NCBI RefSeq assembly: GCF_030272615.1
Contig: NC_081414.1
Coordinates: 338,498,502-338,562,501, forward strand
Direction: 5' to 3'
Length of the DNA: 64,000 nt
Source: Cryptomeria japonica
Taxonomy: Eukaryota > Streptophyta > Pinopsida > Cupressales > Cupressaceae
The position numbers and the translations under genes are program-made. The notes beneath the pieces are model-generated. The model saw nothing but the letters and a program-made list of their open reading frames with translations, ran no database searches and was not told the origin of the DNA. Shown piece by piece: positions 11,426 to 23,782 of this stretch. Every line of letters starts with the position of its first letter. Positions within the stretch are counted from its first letter, which is position 1.

Positions 11426-11692
11426 CCTACTAGATAAGTACGAGGGAATTGTTGAAGATAGTACCATAGATACTCTATCACCTTAAAGAGAAATTAGTCA
11501 TTGCATAGACCTTATACCGAGTGCCACCCTACCTAACATGGTAGCCTATAAACTGACCCCTGAATAAAATGCAGAAGTTGCAAGACAGATCCAAGAGTTA
11601 CTTGAGAAAGGGTTCATTAGAAAGAGTATAAGCTCATGTGCAAAACTCGATAGTGTTAGCTCCTAAGAAAGAAGGGACATGGAGGTTGTGTA
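11426..11692 (+). pseudogene. gypsy RT fragment, left piece
   Basis: Frame reading gives RT N-terminal text: LPNMVAYKLTPE, then QIQELLEKGFIRKSISSCA, then after a one-base shift APKKEGTWRLC. It breaks at 11,692 where element C is inserted and resumes at 40,047 with DSRAINRIINRYRFPIPR. Stops and the shift make it a relic. Repeat X abuts it on both outer sides in opposite orientation. Confidence 0.85.
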
Positions 11693-12894
11693 TGATGAAT
11701 ACTAAGAGGCGGGTGAATTAGTATACCAAAGAATACTGGACTTAAACACTTAAATAGTTTAGCAGTAAACTGGTATAATAGTTTTACTAACAAACCGGTT
11801 AACACAAATGTAAACTAGACAACAAAAAAGGAATTCACCCACAGAAGCACAATCACCATAACACGAGATTTTGATGTGGAAACCCAAATAGGAAAAACCA
11901 CGGTGAGATGAAACTCACAAGTAACTATCTGTAGAATAGTAACCAGACTGGTTAAGGTCAAACCGGTTAAGGTCAGACAATGTTCTTCACCAGAACAGAT
12001 CATGTTAGGAATCTCAATCTCTGTTAGAAGATAAGTTTGATTAAAGACTACCTTGTGAGAGGATTTCAGATCCACAGATGTGAACCACCTTGTTAGAGGA
12101 TTTACAAAGGCTTTTCTGGGCCTACCCGGTTAGGGGTTTCAGACTTGTCAAAGATGTGAGTAATCAACAAGTGAATGATCTAGCAAATAGCACAGTCTGC
12201 TTGGTTAGATCCATGATAGCTCATTGCTAATGCATTTCAGCATTACTTCAGTCTTTAGTAAATCCACACTCTGTTACAGCACACAGACTCGATCTTCTCT
12301 TCTAAGATGGCACAAACAAAAACTCATCAACCACCAAAAAACCCTAAACAACTCTCTCATCTAAAACCCTAGACATGATGTCCTTAAAAAGGAATTTGAT
12401 TTCATGTCAGTCCAATAGGATTACATTGCAAGTTCCTAGGTTCATTGCATCTAGACATATTTGGTAACACGACACAAAATCACCTTCAAAGTGTCGGTGG
12501 ATGGTAACTCATCACAAAAATATCGGTTGGTAACTCCTCATAGATTATTACCGATTTATACAACTTTACTAATTACCGGTTGGTAACTCATCATAGAGTA
12601 ATACCGGTTCAAATATTAAACCGATTATCGGTTGTCAAAAATGAAGACTGGGAAAATGATAACTACTGCTTTAGTTTCTTCACTCCGCTTGAGATCCTCG
12701 AACTGCTTGAGGTCTTCATACCGCTTGAGATCGGTAAACACTTTCTGCAAAACACCGATAGCCTAAAGAATATAATACATAATACCAGTTTGGAATAAAT
12801 ACCGGTTGAGCATAACTCACACATAAAAAGTGATCTCAAAGAAAGTGTGTGTCCATCAATGACAATCACAACATAAACATAAAAAATGCCAACA
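11693..12894 (-). repeat. element C 3' LTR
   Basis: On the minus strand it begins TGTTGGCATTTTTT after the polypurine tract and ends TATTCATCA at 11,693. It matches 38,840-40,046 over its length with scattered substitutions, so the insertion is not recent. It is rich in accggtt-type words. Confidence 0.92.
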
Positions 12895-12908
12895 ATCTCC
12901 CCTTTTGG
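12895..12908 (-). promoter_or_regulatory. element C polypurine tract
   Basis: The minus strand reads ccaaaaggggagat directly before TGTTGG. Further purine-rich gggggagta strings lie just upstream (about 12,985-13,110), as often seen before copia 3' LTRs. Confidence 0.8.
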
Positions 12909-13170
12909 CATTGATGGCAACACTTAGGAAAATTTTGACATCTAAGTGCTTTACAACAAAAACATGCCATAATCAAAATTACTCCCCCTAAGCATATACA
13001 CTATCCCTTTTGCAGAAAATACAATGTTTACTACTCCCTTACAGACATAAACATGAAAGTATACATAACATGCAGCAAAATTATAAATACAGAATACTAC
13101 TCCCCCTTTGCCAGTAATGACAAAGTACAACTGAATAACCCCTGTTCATATTATCAAAAATAATAAGTGT

Positions 13171-16100
13171 TTATGACAATAAAGAGTGGAACTTGTCAAA
13201 AATTGATTTAAAGTCCTGCATAAATGTCTTCATGGATAAGGACCATGACTCAAGCAATGAGGTAGCAACCTCATTTTCCATTTGCATCTGGGATACCTGT
13301 TCTTCCATGGCATCCAAGGTACTCATCTCTTGAGTGACTGTTAAGGCATCCAGATTGAGATAGCATTTCTGAAGTATTTGCAATCTTGGTAGTAGAACCA
13401 ATTGAAGTTCCTACAAATATCATGTTTGGTTGCTGATCTCTAACTCTATTCTTGTAGTCTGGAGTTGAAATCGATGAACGGTTTTCCCATATGCAGTGAA
13501 GGAATCATAAGGCATCTTGAAGGTGCTTATGTATGTCTGCAAATTAGTTTGCAGTTTGTCTTTCTAAGAAAGCACATCATCACAGAATAGATGAGATTGA
13601 CATATCTTACTGAGCAGCAAATTCCCCTCATCCAGAGCATCTCTTATGTCCTTTTGTGCCTTCTGAAGTTTGAACCAGAGCTCATTCAACTTCTTCACCA
13701 TGACAGTGTTTAGAGCCTTTTGATGCTTCTTTTGAGCATTGGCTTCAGCAACATCTTCCAGGCATTATACCTGGTCCTCTACAACTATGCATAGGAGTTT
13801 CAATTGAGCTAGAGAGGAATCGGTACTTGGGAGATTGGTACCGAAAATCAAGTTGGTAAGAGTTTCTACCACAATTTGAATGACATCTTGCTCCTTCTTC
13901 CTCCTCAGTGATTCCAGTCACTCTTGAGCAAGCTTAATGCTCTAGAGTAGCTCTATTTCATTTGCGGATTGGAGGTCAATTGGACTGGTGATGTCAGCCG
14001 GTTTGTCTTCACCACCGGTTGCCTTTGGGGTCTCTACATGTACACTCTTTGACGCTTCCTCCTTTTCCTTGGCTTTTTGCTTATCTTCTTCTGTCTTCTT
14101 CTGCTCCTCAACTTCTTTCTTTCTTTTCTCTTCTTCCTTCTTCCTTTGTTCTTCTTTCCACTTCTCCTCCTCTTCCTGTTTCTTTTCTTCTTCCTTCTTC
14201 TTCTTCTCCTCTTCCTGTTTCTTTTCTTCTTCCTTCTCTTTTCTCTTCTCCTCTTCTTTTGTCTTCTTTTCTTCCTGTTGCTCTCTTTTCTCTTCTCCTC
14301 TTCTTTTGTCTTCTCTTCTTCCTGTTGCTTCTTCTCTTCGTCTACTTGTTTCCTCTTCTCTTCCTCCACATGCTTCCTCTTTTCTTCCTATTGATTCTTT
14401 TTCTCTTTCTCTTCTTGTTCCTTGTCAGCCTTTTCCTTGTCTAGTTTCTCCTGTCCTACTGTTTCTGTTGGTGTATCCATAGTAACATCTTCACTATCCA
14501 AAGCATCAACATCAATAGGGTCCATTTTCTCAATGACCTATTCTCCTTCACTATTATACACCTCATCCGGTTTTGCAATTTTCGATTCTTGTTCAGCCTT
14601 CTTATTGGCTTTGGACACTTGGTACAACTTCAGAGTAGCTTGGGCATGAGAGTGGGTATCTTTTACCACCTCAAGGACTTTCCCTTCTAGCAACAAGACT
14701 CTCCTTCTTCGCATAAAGAAGAGGCCTTTATATTTTTCCATAACTTCATAAAGTTCGGAATTAGACACATCAGAAAAATATTGAGCAAATATTTCCTCTC
14801 TTATCTCCTATTCCTTTTCTATGGCAATGAACCATTTGTTGCCTAAAGAATTATATAAAGAATTCGGTGTCACAAATTTAATTTCTGATGGCAACCGGTC
14901 ATTAATACATAAATATTGAATGACTACCTGCTCTACTTCCTCCTTCTCATTATCATTGAAATCATCAAAATAATCTGCCAAATCACTCAGCACTTTTCTC
15001 CTAATGTTCTTAATAGTTCTTTGATAATGTGTCAAAGGTTTGTAAGAGGAAATATCAATATTTACCGATGCTGATGATGTCGGTTCATTACTAGCTATCT
15101 TTGTCTTCTTTCTTGTTTGCCTAGTCTTCTTAGGTTGTTCTTCAGATTATGTATCTTCTGAGTTCGGTGTGTTACCTTTTGTCTTCCGCTTTCTCTCAAA
15201 TAATTTGGCAGGTGCGAATTCTGGTTTCTTCTTTGCCGGTGACCACTTGGTCACTTTAGGACTTGCTGAAGTAACCAGTGCCGATACAGATGGCACTACC
15301 TTTCCTTTCTTTACTGAGGGTTCTTCAACCGATGTAACCCTTTCTAGATAGGTGTCGGTTCTCTTCTTCTTAGGGTCAAGTGATGAAGCAAGTATGGTAG
15401 AAGCATACATGTCTAGCATATTGTACATCACCTCATAACCCATAGGCTCCACTTCTTCCTTTCTGGGCTCAACAACCTCCATTAAGCACTCATTTACTCT
15501 GATGGCGAAGCAAATGTCCTCTTCATACTTCTTGACAATGTCACTAGATATTTTCACCCTTTGGCTCATCTTGCATCTAAACTCATCAAAGTATTTGTTC
15601 AGGACTTCAGGATAATTGGTTCCAACCATTTGAAGACTTTCCCTAATTTTCTTTGTAATCGGTTGGTCAGCAGACCACTAAATATCACCGACTCCTGGGA
15701 AGTACCCTTGGAAGTAGAAGAACAATCCGACCAATAGTTGTCCAAATTTAAATCTCAAGGCATTGTCCTGTTTGATTGACTTCGGGTTCACCAGTAGCTG
15801 CCTTTGCATACAGGTGCATAAATCAAATGAGGCATCTTTCATGATCATCACGTGGCCAGCATTTACTGCTGTAGCAAAGACAGTGTTGATCCTCCTAGCA
15901 TAGAATGTCTGGTAACCTATCACCATGAAGGCATACTTGACCAGATCATCCTTGATGGTATTGATGGTCATTCCCCGTTGGTCGCTCATAGAACCGGTGA
16001 GCTTGGTCATATCGGTCTTGCTGATGTTCCTTAGGGTTGGCACTTCTCCAACGTTACAAAAACCGGTGACGACATGAATCACTTCCGGTGTGATGTCATG

Positions 16101-16445
16101 TGTCCACTCCAAATACATTTTATCACCGTGCACTCTACTTAGAATGATGCAGATGTGATCATCTATGAATTCTTCAAGGAAATGGACCGCATTGTGAAGC
16201 TTCTTCTTTTCCAAGATGTTGAATTCCGGTTTGATCTTCTTGTCCTTCCTGCAGAACAAACTCAACTGAGAATGGATCACTAGAGATCCTAGGTCTTCAA
16301 TTTTATAGTCAATCTAATCTGAAATACCTTCCTCCACTATAACACCAGTGGGTATTTGGGATAGTGCATTAGATTTTGCTTTTCATTGGATGAAATCTAC
16401 TGAATCAACGGGTGCACTAGAACTAGAGTACAATGCTAAAGCCAT
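13171..16445 (-). pseudogene. unknown second ORF of element C (about 1,050 codons)
   Basis: The likely start is ATG at 16,445 (MALALYSSSSAP). The N-terminal third is globular and well conserved with element B (GKDKKIKPEF class text, LHNAVHFLEEF, LSRVHGDKMYLE, FGQLLVGLFFYFQGYFPG). The middle has YEVMYNMLDMYASTI, a Lys/Pro-rich linker, and a conserved helical block PLTHYQRTIKNIRRKVL. A long Glu/Lys-rich coiled coil (about 14,040-14,400) follows, then a helical C-terminus ending at 13,171. I recognise no enzyme motif. Stops (for example TAG before WSADQ near 15,682 and near 13,947) and a frameshift inside the GA-rich tract break it. The C-terminal 150 codons are absent from copy B. Confidence 0.75.
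14034..14400 (-). repeat. GA-rich tract coding a Glu/Lys coiled coil
   Basis: On the minus strand it is built of gaagagaagaag-type words that translate as EEEKK repeats. Slippage has shifted the frame here, giving Arg/Lys-rich text instead in part of the tract. The corresponding tract in element B is at 46,480-46,940. Confidence 0.8.
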
Positions 16446-16886
16446 GATAAATAGAAAAAATCGAAAAATACCTTCGAAAGTTGAGATTTAGGGCTTGCAA
16501 ATTCTGCTTCGCCACTCACTACTTTAGTTGCTGGGTTACTGCTTTGAGTTCTACACTTGATTGATTGATGTTATCTTCATATTCTTCTTCAAGGTTTTGA
16601 AATCTCTCTGAATTGCAAGACAAATTGTCTTTTGTCACTCTGCAATTGAAAACTTCTTCGCTCAAAAATTGATAAGTGAAAATGACTTGAAAGTCCCTTT
16701 TAAATGAATTCTCCACCTACCATAATAAATGCTCCACCATTAGGGCATAAAACCTAATTTTCCTTTTACCGTTTTCGGTCTTCCGCCAATTGACAGGTAT
16801 CACATACCGGTTAAGGTATTTTACCGGTGTAAACTAGGGGTTCGAAATATTTTACCGATTTTTTTCCCCCTAAGCTTTCTTGTAGC
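16446..16886 (-). other. spacer between gag and second ORF, element C
   Basis: About 440 bp separate the gag stop from the second start; element B has a spacer of about 450 bp at the same place. No coding content is supported. Conserved start-proximal text (cttgcaagccctaa on the coding strand) suggests a leader or internal initiation region. Confidence 0.5.
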
Positions 16887-17729
16887 TTAGTTTGCTGGTT
16901 CAGAGATTTCCACACCAAGTGTAGAAACCGATTCTTCTAGAGACACTTCTTCTGGCTTCTTTTTCCAGGTTTTCTTCATATCCGCTTGAACAGTTTCAAC
17001 ATCAATCTTTCCTTCCAGAGTGACCAATATATCATCTGATATATTCTTTCTCGTTATGCAGAATCTTGCTGTATGACCCGATTTGTTGCAATCATAGAAA
17101 ACCATTCCAGGTGCTCTCCAAGGTCCTTTATTCATGTTTCCATTCTTCCTTCTACATGTTGCAGTAGTGTGACCATTATCATGACAAATCAAATAGGTTT
17201 CTCTCCATCCAGTTGCCGCTTGATAGCCACCACTTCCTGACTGATGATTATAGGTACTAAACCGGTTTGGATTCCAGTTCCCAGAGGGTTCAGGAAAAAC
17301 TCCTTGACCCCTTTGAGGATACCTTTCGGTGTTGTGCATGATAGACCTGCATTCAAATCCTCTATGCCCAAACTTGTTGCATGCATAACAATTTCCATTG
17401 AATCTATTGGATCTAGGCTTATTGTTTAGAAAGTAAGGAAAGTTATTGTAAGCCTTATTTCTACATAAATTAGTAGTATGTCTTTCCTTAAGACAATTAA
17501 AGCAAATAGGTTTGAACTTTTTCTTACCTTTATCCTTTTATGTTGGTTGCTTCTTTGATGCTACATATTTTACTCCAGAGGTCTCACCTTCCTCATATTC
17601 AGAGAAACCAAGTCCATTAGTATTCTCTACCGGTTTAGCTAATTCAAGCTTTTTCTCTAGCTTAATAATGCTCTTATTGAGTTTGGCAAGTATTTCCTTT
17701 GACTTAGTGAGTTCTTTGGAAATAGTAGC
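16887..17729 (-). pseudogene. gag: gag of element C, C-terminal part (zinc knuckles)
   Basis: This is the downstream half of a gag whose N-terminal half lies at 38,349-38,774, beyond the CACTA insertion. It resumes at SKELTKSKEILAKLNKSIIK (coiled coil) and has CCHC-type knuckles, the last two reading YLICHDNGHTTATC and FYDCNKSGHTARFC. In both of these the first Cys is replaced (Tyr, Phe), so metal binding is impaired in this copy. It ends EISEPAN-stop at 16,887, as does element B (EPAN). No UBN2-type copia capsid domain is seen in either copy. Gag would coat and package the RNA. Confidence 0.85.
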
Positions 17730-17741
17730 CACTAGTACATT
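17730..17741 (+). repeat. CACTA left terminal inverted repeat
   Basis: It reads CACTAGTACATT, with 11 of 12 bases matching the right terminus. It is preceded by agc, the left target duplication. Confidence 0.93.
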
Positions 17742-17933
17742 CAGGTCAAAATTTTGATGGCAAATCGTCAGAATTCCGACACAATTTCGTCACACTACCG
17801 ACAAAAAAAGTTGTCGAAAACTTTGTGTCAGAAGTTTCGACTATCCTTGTGGTTGTCGCAATTCTGACATCACCTCCAAACTTTCCAATGGCCGCCATGG
17901 ATGCTCATACCCAAAAAGAATACCATCATGATC

Positions 17934-18265
17934 TCAGCCTATCGTCAAAATTCTGACTCCAAAGGATAAAATTCCGACAGAGGAGTGCCGTCGGATGCAT
18001 AGCATCCTCGTCGGAACTCTCCTAGAGGTCATTGAGTGTCGTCGGATGCACAACATCCTCGTCAGAACTCTCCTAAAGAGTTCTGATGAGGATGTTGTGC
18101 ATCCGATGGCACATGACGGCCTCCAGGAGAGTTCTAACGAGGATGCTATGCATCTGACAGCACTCGGCGGCCTCCAAGAGAGTTTCGACAAGGATGTTGT
18201 GCATCTAACGGCACTCCTCTGTCAGAATTTTATCCTTTGGAGTCGGAATTCCGACGATAGGCTGA
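17934..18265. repeat. subterminal foldback hairpin of the CACTA element
   Basis: The segment begins tcagcctatcgtcaaaattc and ends with its near complement (gacgataggctga). Within it, units with cgtcggatgca, catcctcgtcggaactctc and their complements alternate around a centre near 18,074 (gaactctcctaaagagttc). The right arm holds one extra unit, so the arms are unequal (about 140 and 190 bp). CACTA subterminal repeats are the usual binding region of TNPA-type proteins; that role here is inferred. Confidence 0.8.
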
Positions 18266-18309
18266 TTTTTTGGAAAAAATTTTTTTATAGAAAAAGATTG
18301 ACATTGGTA

Positions 18310-18480
18310 TCTCTTTCTATCTCTCTTCTCTATCCCTCTCTACTATCTCTCTTCTCTCTCCCCTCTCTAGGTCTCTTTCTCCATCCCTCTCTTCTTCTCT
18401 CCCTCTCTACTTCTCTTTCTCTACCCTCTCCAGGTCATTATCTCTTCCTCTCACCCTCTCTCTCTCTCTCTCTCACCTCT
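18310..18480 (+). repeat. CT-rich low-complexity tract
   Basis: It consists almost entirely of tctctctccctctc-type words, including a pure (tc)n run near 18,456-18,473. The ORF spanning it is low complexity and not taken as a gene. Confidence 0.8.
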
Positions 18481-19411
18481 ATAGGTCTCACCTTCCATTC
18501 CTCCATCATTACCCATGCTATCAAGTTGCAAGATATTTCCCAGAGTACTTGGTTGCTAGGGTTGATTTGCTTAAGTGTTGGAGTCAGAGTTAGATGAGAC
18601 CTACATGATTAAGTTGTATTAAGTGATCAAGCCACCAAGATCTCAATTGTAAACATGACTAGGTTCTAGGGTTTTAGGGTATAGCATAGGTCAAGATTGA
18701 GGTATGGTGGTCAAGAATTACCTTCCAATGACAAAAGACATCCAAATGATGAAGAATGAAGGTGATGAACTCATAGAAGTTTGGAGGAGATAATTTGACT
18801 AAGTTAAAATTTTGTTTAAGTCATGGTCATGATACTAGCTTGCTCATCAAGAGCAATTTGTGTGAATGAAGCCTAGAAATGTGCCCATGCTAGAGAAGCA
18901 AGAATTCCAATAAAACCTAAGGCAATGTTAGTAAGGGGTCAAAATTAAAGAATTAGGGTACAAAAAACAAAATTTGGCTAAGTCGAGATGTTGCTCAAGG
19001 ATGACCTAAATCATGGAGTGTAAATCAATCATGAAACATGAGAATGGATAGGTCTTGACCCAAGCAACATAAGTCCCCCTTGTGATTCCATCAGATATCA
19101 CATCACACTCATTGAGTCTATCTACAATATAAAGTCAAGACCTGACTATTGGAATCTTGTAGTCATCCCATTTGATCACGTAGTTTAGCACTTGGGAGGA
19201 TTTTGTTCAAGAGAGGATAGAATACTTAGTATTTTATTTTATGTTGCATAGTGCATAAAAAACACATAAATAGAAACCATTGAAAGGTTTGGTTAAAGCC
19301 TTCAAATCACAATCTCTATGAGAAGCTATCAAGAGTGCCCAAAATTTGGAAACTTTAGTATCCAAGAACATAATTCATAAGGAACCACTTTTAGAGCAAC
19401 CAAAGAAGCCT

Positions 19412-19720
19412 ATCAATGTAATATTTTATTTACCTTGGATATGTTTTATTCTAAGTGTGATATTCCACTATTAAAAAGCTTAATTAGGTAATATTTTTAC
19501 TTAGGTAGAATAAGATAATGAGTTGCACATTCTCCTTCTTTGATTGAGATTCTACTTTTTCCTTGTCACAAATTTGGAAGCTTGGATAAGCAATTTCTTT
19601 TTTGATTTTCTACCTCTTCATGATCCTCATGGATTTGGAATCTTGGAAGCTATATATTCTAGGTTTTTCCTCGGTTAACATATCAAATGAAACTATTGTG
19701 AGCTTTCATATCTTAACATA
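19412..19720 (+). repeat. diverged direct repeat, copy 1
   Basis: It shares with 22,215-22,500 the ordered words ggatatgttttat, gtgatatt, gcacattctccttcttt, atttggaa-gcttggataa, cctcatggatt and attgtgagc/attgtgaac. Similarity is moderate. The pair could be LTRs of an old small element or a duplicated segment. Confidence 0.55.
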
Positions 19721-19824
19721 CCAAGGGCTTAAGTTTGGGGACGACAGGGGGATGACGAAGGGGGCGAGGTGGGATGCAAATATATATACAACTTAAAAAA
19801 TTAATTATAAAAGGATGTGTATAG

Positions 19825-20080
19825 AATAAGTATAACAACTATAAATAAAACTTTGCCACACTATGTAAATTTTACAATAAACATTAAAAATATGTCAATG
19901 ATTGCATTGAAATTTGAACATTAACAATGGTGGTAGAGTTTTGGAACTTTGGGAACAAAATAAGAATAAGTATAAGAATTGTAGATGAAACTTTGGCATA
20001 CTAAGTGTTTAAACTAGTCAACATAAAAAAAATGGAAATGATTGCATTAACAATAAGAATGGTGGGTAGAGGTTTGGGGT
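19825..20080 (+). repeat. local duplication, about 140-bp period
   Basis: Two diverged copies (about 19,829-19,941 and 19,968-20,073) share ataagtataa, aaactttg, aatgattgcatt, aacaat and ggtagagNtttgg in the same order. Confidence 0.55.
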
Positions 20081-22214
20081 CAATGGGTAGTGCCCCTTGT
20101 GGGGGCTTTGGGGCAGAGCCCCCATCAAGGTTAGGGGGCATTGCCAAACCTTTAATACGGATGACATTTTCACAATAATTTCACCATTTTTGTTTAGAAT
20201 TGGAGTTTCTAATTGGGCGCCATGGGAGACTCATAGGCATCCTCAAGATGGTCAAGAGACTCCTTGGAGTCCCTAGGATGTCCCTAAGTGGTGCGGCAAG
20301 GGGATGTTTCCCCTAAGTATTGCATCCTGAAAAAATAGGGATTTTGGAGGGGGGGAAGGGGTCCCCATGTTTCAATGGTTTCAAAAGATTCTAAGTTATA
20401 TTTTTATCTTGTCATAACAAAATATACTCCTCTTGCATCCTTGGATGATTTGAAAATTGAAAACAATTTGACAAGAAAAAACTAACTTCTAAAGTTTAGA
20501 CTTAGTTTTCTTTTTTTATCCAAGTCACTACAACATTTCAATGATCAAAGTAGCTTTTTTTTGGTGGTTTCGAAGCATCCAAAAGGCTTGATAAATTCAA
20601 TATTATCTTTCATTCCACCAAAATTGGAGATCAAGAAGCATGCTCACAAACAAGGATTTGTTTGTAACTTAAGGCAATCGACTAGTTTTTGGGGCATTTT
20701 CAGGTCTAAAGAACCTACCATTGTGTCAAAAAGGCCCATAAGACCCCATTTTCATCTAAAACTTGTCTCTTTTGGTTATAGAAGCATTTAAGGGAAAAAA
20801 AAATCACACAACCAATGATATGCCTATACCATACATATTTTGAGTTAAAATAAAAATAAAAAATTGACAAGGTTTGGAGACCATTGAACAATTTGGGAGA
20901 TTGCTAATACATACACTCAATTTATAAAGTCTCAATTTCATGTACTTAATCTTCAAGAGGCCTATACAAAAGCATTTTGTAATTGCAAACTAAGATAAAT
21001 TTCCATTTTTGGCAGTTTTCATCATGGATTATGGTATTAAATTCTGACATTCTATTGTCAAGATAAATTCAGAGAACCATTTGTACTCGAAACAAGGGAT
21101 AGTGAAAAATTACATTATGTAGGATGTCCTACCCTATCTCATTGAATTCATTCCTACACCAAGTGACTATGAACAAAAGCGTAGGTATTTAACAACAATG
21201 ACATGGTCCATGGACTAGTGATCCTCCTCTTGATACTCCATCTACAAATGAGAAAATCTCTTATACACATTGCTACTTCAGAATTAAAAGTTCCTTCTTC
21301 TAGAACTTTCCATGATTCTTTGCAATAGGATTATATGTCTTCTAGAGTCACCCCACTAGGACACATTCCTATCAAGCATCTTTACTTTTTTGAAAAGTAG
21401 ACCACATTTCAGATCTAGATGACACCATAATGACTTTGATTTCCTCTTGCAAGATATTCCTCCATCATGTATGGCTTCATCAAATTCAAATTTTCTTCTT
21501 CAAGGGCTCTCAATGATTCTCTATATAGGATTCTGTGTGTCTATGAGATCCACTTCATTGGGAGGCCTACTTAAACATTTCACATCTATTTATGGACTCT
21601 CACCTTTCAAATATTGATGAAACAATTGAGAATATTTGTCTTCTCATTGATGACAATGCCCATCGAGTTACATCGTCTCCCATTGTAAATTCACTTGTTC
21701 TATCCCCACCATATCATGCAACATGACACATTCTATTTCACATTAATTAAGGTCTCACACTTCAATGATTGTAGTCCCTGAATCTTCTACAGAACAATCA
21801 CAGGTTAACATCAACATCAAGACACATGAGTCACTTCAAAAACCATACATTTGAATTCCTTTCTACATTCCACTTGAATGGGAATTCAACAATTTGACAA
21901 CTCAAGATTTCCATATTGTGAAAGGAAGGTGCATCATTTGTTGCAAATGAACCTACTACAACATTCACCATTCAACATTTTGCATTGCTTTTCTCTCTTC
22001 TTTGTGGAGGCACCAACTTTAGGGGATGGGGTGGGTCTATATTATCCTTCACATAGGTCACTTGGGATGGAGTTTTGTCCTATGGATTTTCTAGTCTCTA
22101 CTTCGAGAGGGTACACTATCTTTATAATTTGGGGTTATTTCATATTTTACATGGATACCTAACCTTGTGACCCATTTCTTCTTACCTCAATTGCACTTAA
22201 GGGGGTGTGCCAAT

Positions 22215-22500
22215 GTACCATTTTATTCACCAAGTGGATATGTTTTATCGTAAGTATGATATTGCTTTTGTTTGTTTAGTTTACTTAAGTAATTTCTTTT
22301 AACTGGAGATAATGACTTGCACATTCTCCTTCTTTCATAGGATTATGTTTTCTTCCTTATCCTCAAAAATTTGGAAAGTTGGATAAACAATTCCTTGTCT
22401 TTTGGTTTTCTATCTCATCCTCATCTTCATCCTCATGGATTAAAAATCTTGGATATCGAGTGAATATATTGTGAACTTTTTCATTTTCTCTCTTATGAAA
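22215..22500 (+). repeat. diverged direct repeat, copy 2
   Basis: This is the partner of 19,412-19,720. A purine string aaggggg lies just upstream (about 22,200), which would fit a polypurine tract before an LTR, but no TG/CA ends are clear. Confidence 0.5.
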
Positions 22501-23709
22501 TCAACTATTTTATGCTATTTTGATTTTATTATCATTTATATTTAACAATTTTAAAAATGTTATCACTTACATTAATTTCTAGGTTAATATTTATTTTGTA
22601 GATTCTAATAGAATTGAATACCATACCCAAACAATATCTAGTATGAACTAGTTAGTTACAGGCTAGGTTCCAAGCGTACTTGGTAACACAATTTTTGAGC
22701 TTGTGTTTGTTTATGATTTAACGATTGATGCATCTAGCTTTGCTACGCATCTACTTTGAATACAATGAGAGGGTGATTTTGTCTAAGCCAAGAGACCCTA
22801 CTATCTAATATCACCCAAGAAAGATACTGATATTTTACCTTGGAAATATAAGCCTTTTGTAAGTATAATTCAATGAATTGTGATAATAACTTAAAACAAA
22901 GTGAATTAAAATTTGATTGAGTTCCCCATTGTATTTTAACAAATCACCTAGGAAGATGTTCATTCCTAACAATTTCCAATTCTCTTTCCAAAAGGATGAA
23001 AAAGAAGATAAAGGAACTAATTAATGTTGGGACAGAATTTAGAAGACCTATGTTTTGTGTCTAAAAGCTACTTGCCTAGAGAGCATGGAAACAATCTGAA
23101 GTCATGGGAGAGACTTTCAGTTCTATCTCCAGAAATTATGTCCAATACTCTTGTATTGAATTTTAAACTCCTTCTAAGTTCAAATGTTCACGAGGAAACT
23201 GTAAAATTTTAATAAAATACATAAATGAAAACCAATTTTGTTTTCGTCGGAATACTTTTGAAAATCACATCACCTCAGTAATTGAACTGTAACAATAAGA
23301 TTGCATACAAAGTGCAAGTTTGCTATGAAACATGTTAAAAGGGTTAAACTATTTCAATTGATACAAACACTGAAACCATTAAACAACAATAGCTTGTTGG
23401 TAATCAAGATTTTGGACTATACCCATATTTTACACCTTTTCATACAGTTACAAAGAACATAGAAAACATGTACGTGGAACTAAAGATTCCAACATATGTA
23501 AAAATACAACAATCTAAATAAGAATGGGAAGCATGTGGAGAATGGTTAAGACATGCATAAATAAAAGGAAAACAAAAATCTCTCAATGTGTATCACAAAC
23601 AAATCAAGGAAAAAAGCTTTTAGGCAGGGGACCGATATGATCATAAAAATTTCAAAACTTCCAAAGTATAGAGCATTTGAGATTTTACAGAGAATGCGCT
23701 AATTTAGCT

Positions 23710-23782
23710 TTATTCATGATGAGGCATATTCACAACTTTTGCAGTCGCACCATGGTGTTGTTTGTGTTGGCTCTGTTGGACC
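23710..23782 (-). other. possible terminal exon inside the CACTA element
   Basis: On the minus strand a good acceptor (cttaattgcag) is followed by an open frame of 23 codons ending AKVVNMPHHE-stop. A c-rich AT stretch follows. It could be the last exon of the downstream transposon gene or a captured host exon; I cannot identify it. Confidence 0.3.

Larger units (their letters stand above)
18266..23709. other. CACTA interior without recognised genes (left side)
   Basis: No supported gene is found. The stretch holds a CT-rich tract (18,310-18,480), a diverged direct repeat pair (19,412-19,720 and 22,215-22,500), a local duplication (19,825-20,080) and a G-rich stretch near 20,090-20,370 with ggggctttggggcagagccc. 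The remainder is unassigned. Confidence 0.55.

Noticed and set aside
13988-14482. Long Ser/Phe/Leu-rich open frames on the plus strand
   Set aside because: They are the complement of the GA-rich coiled-coil tract of element C's second ORF; composition alone keeps them open.
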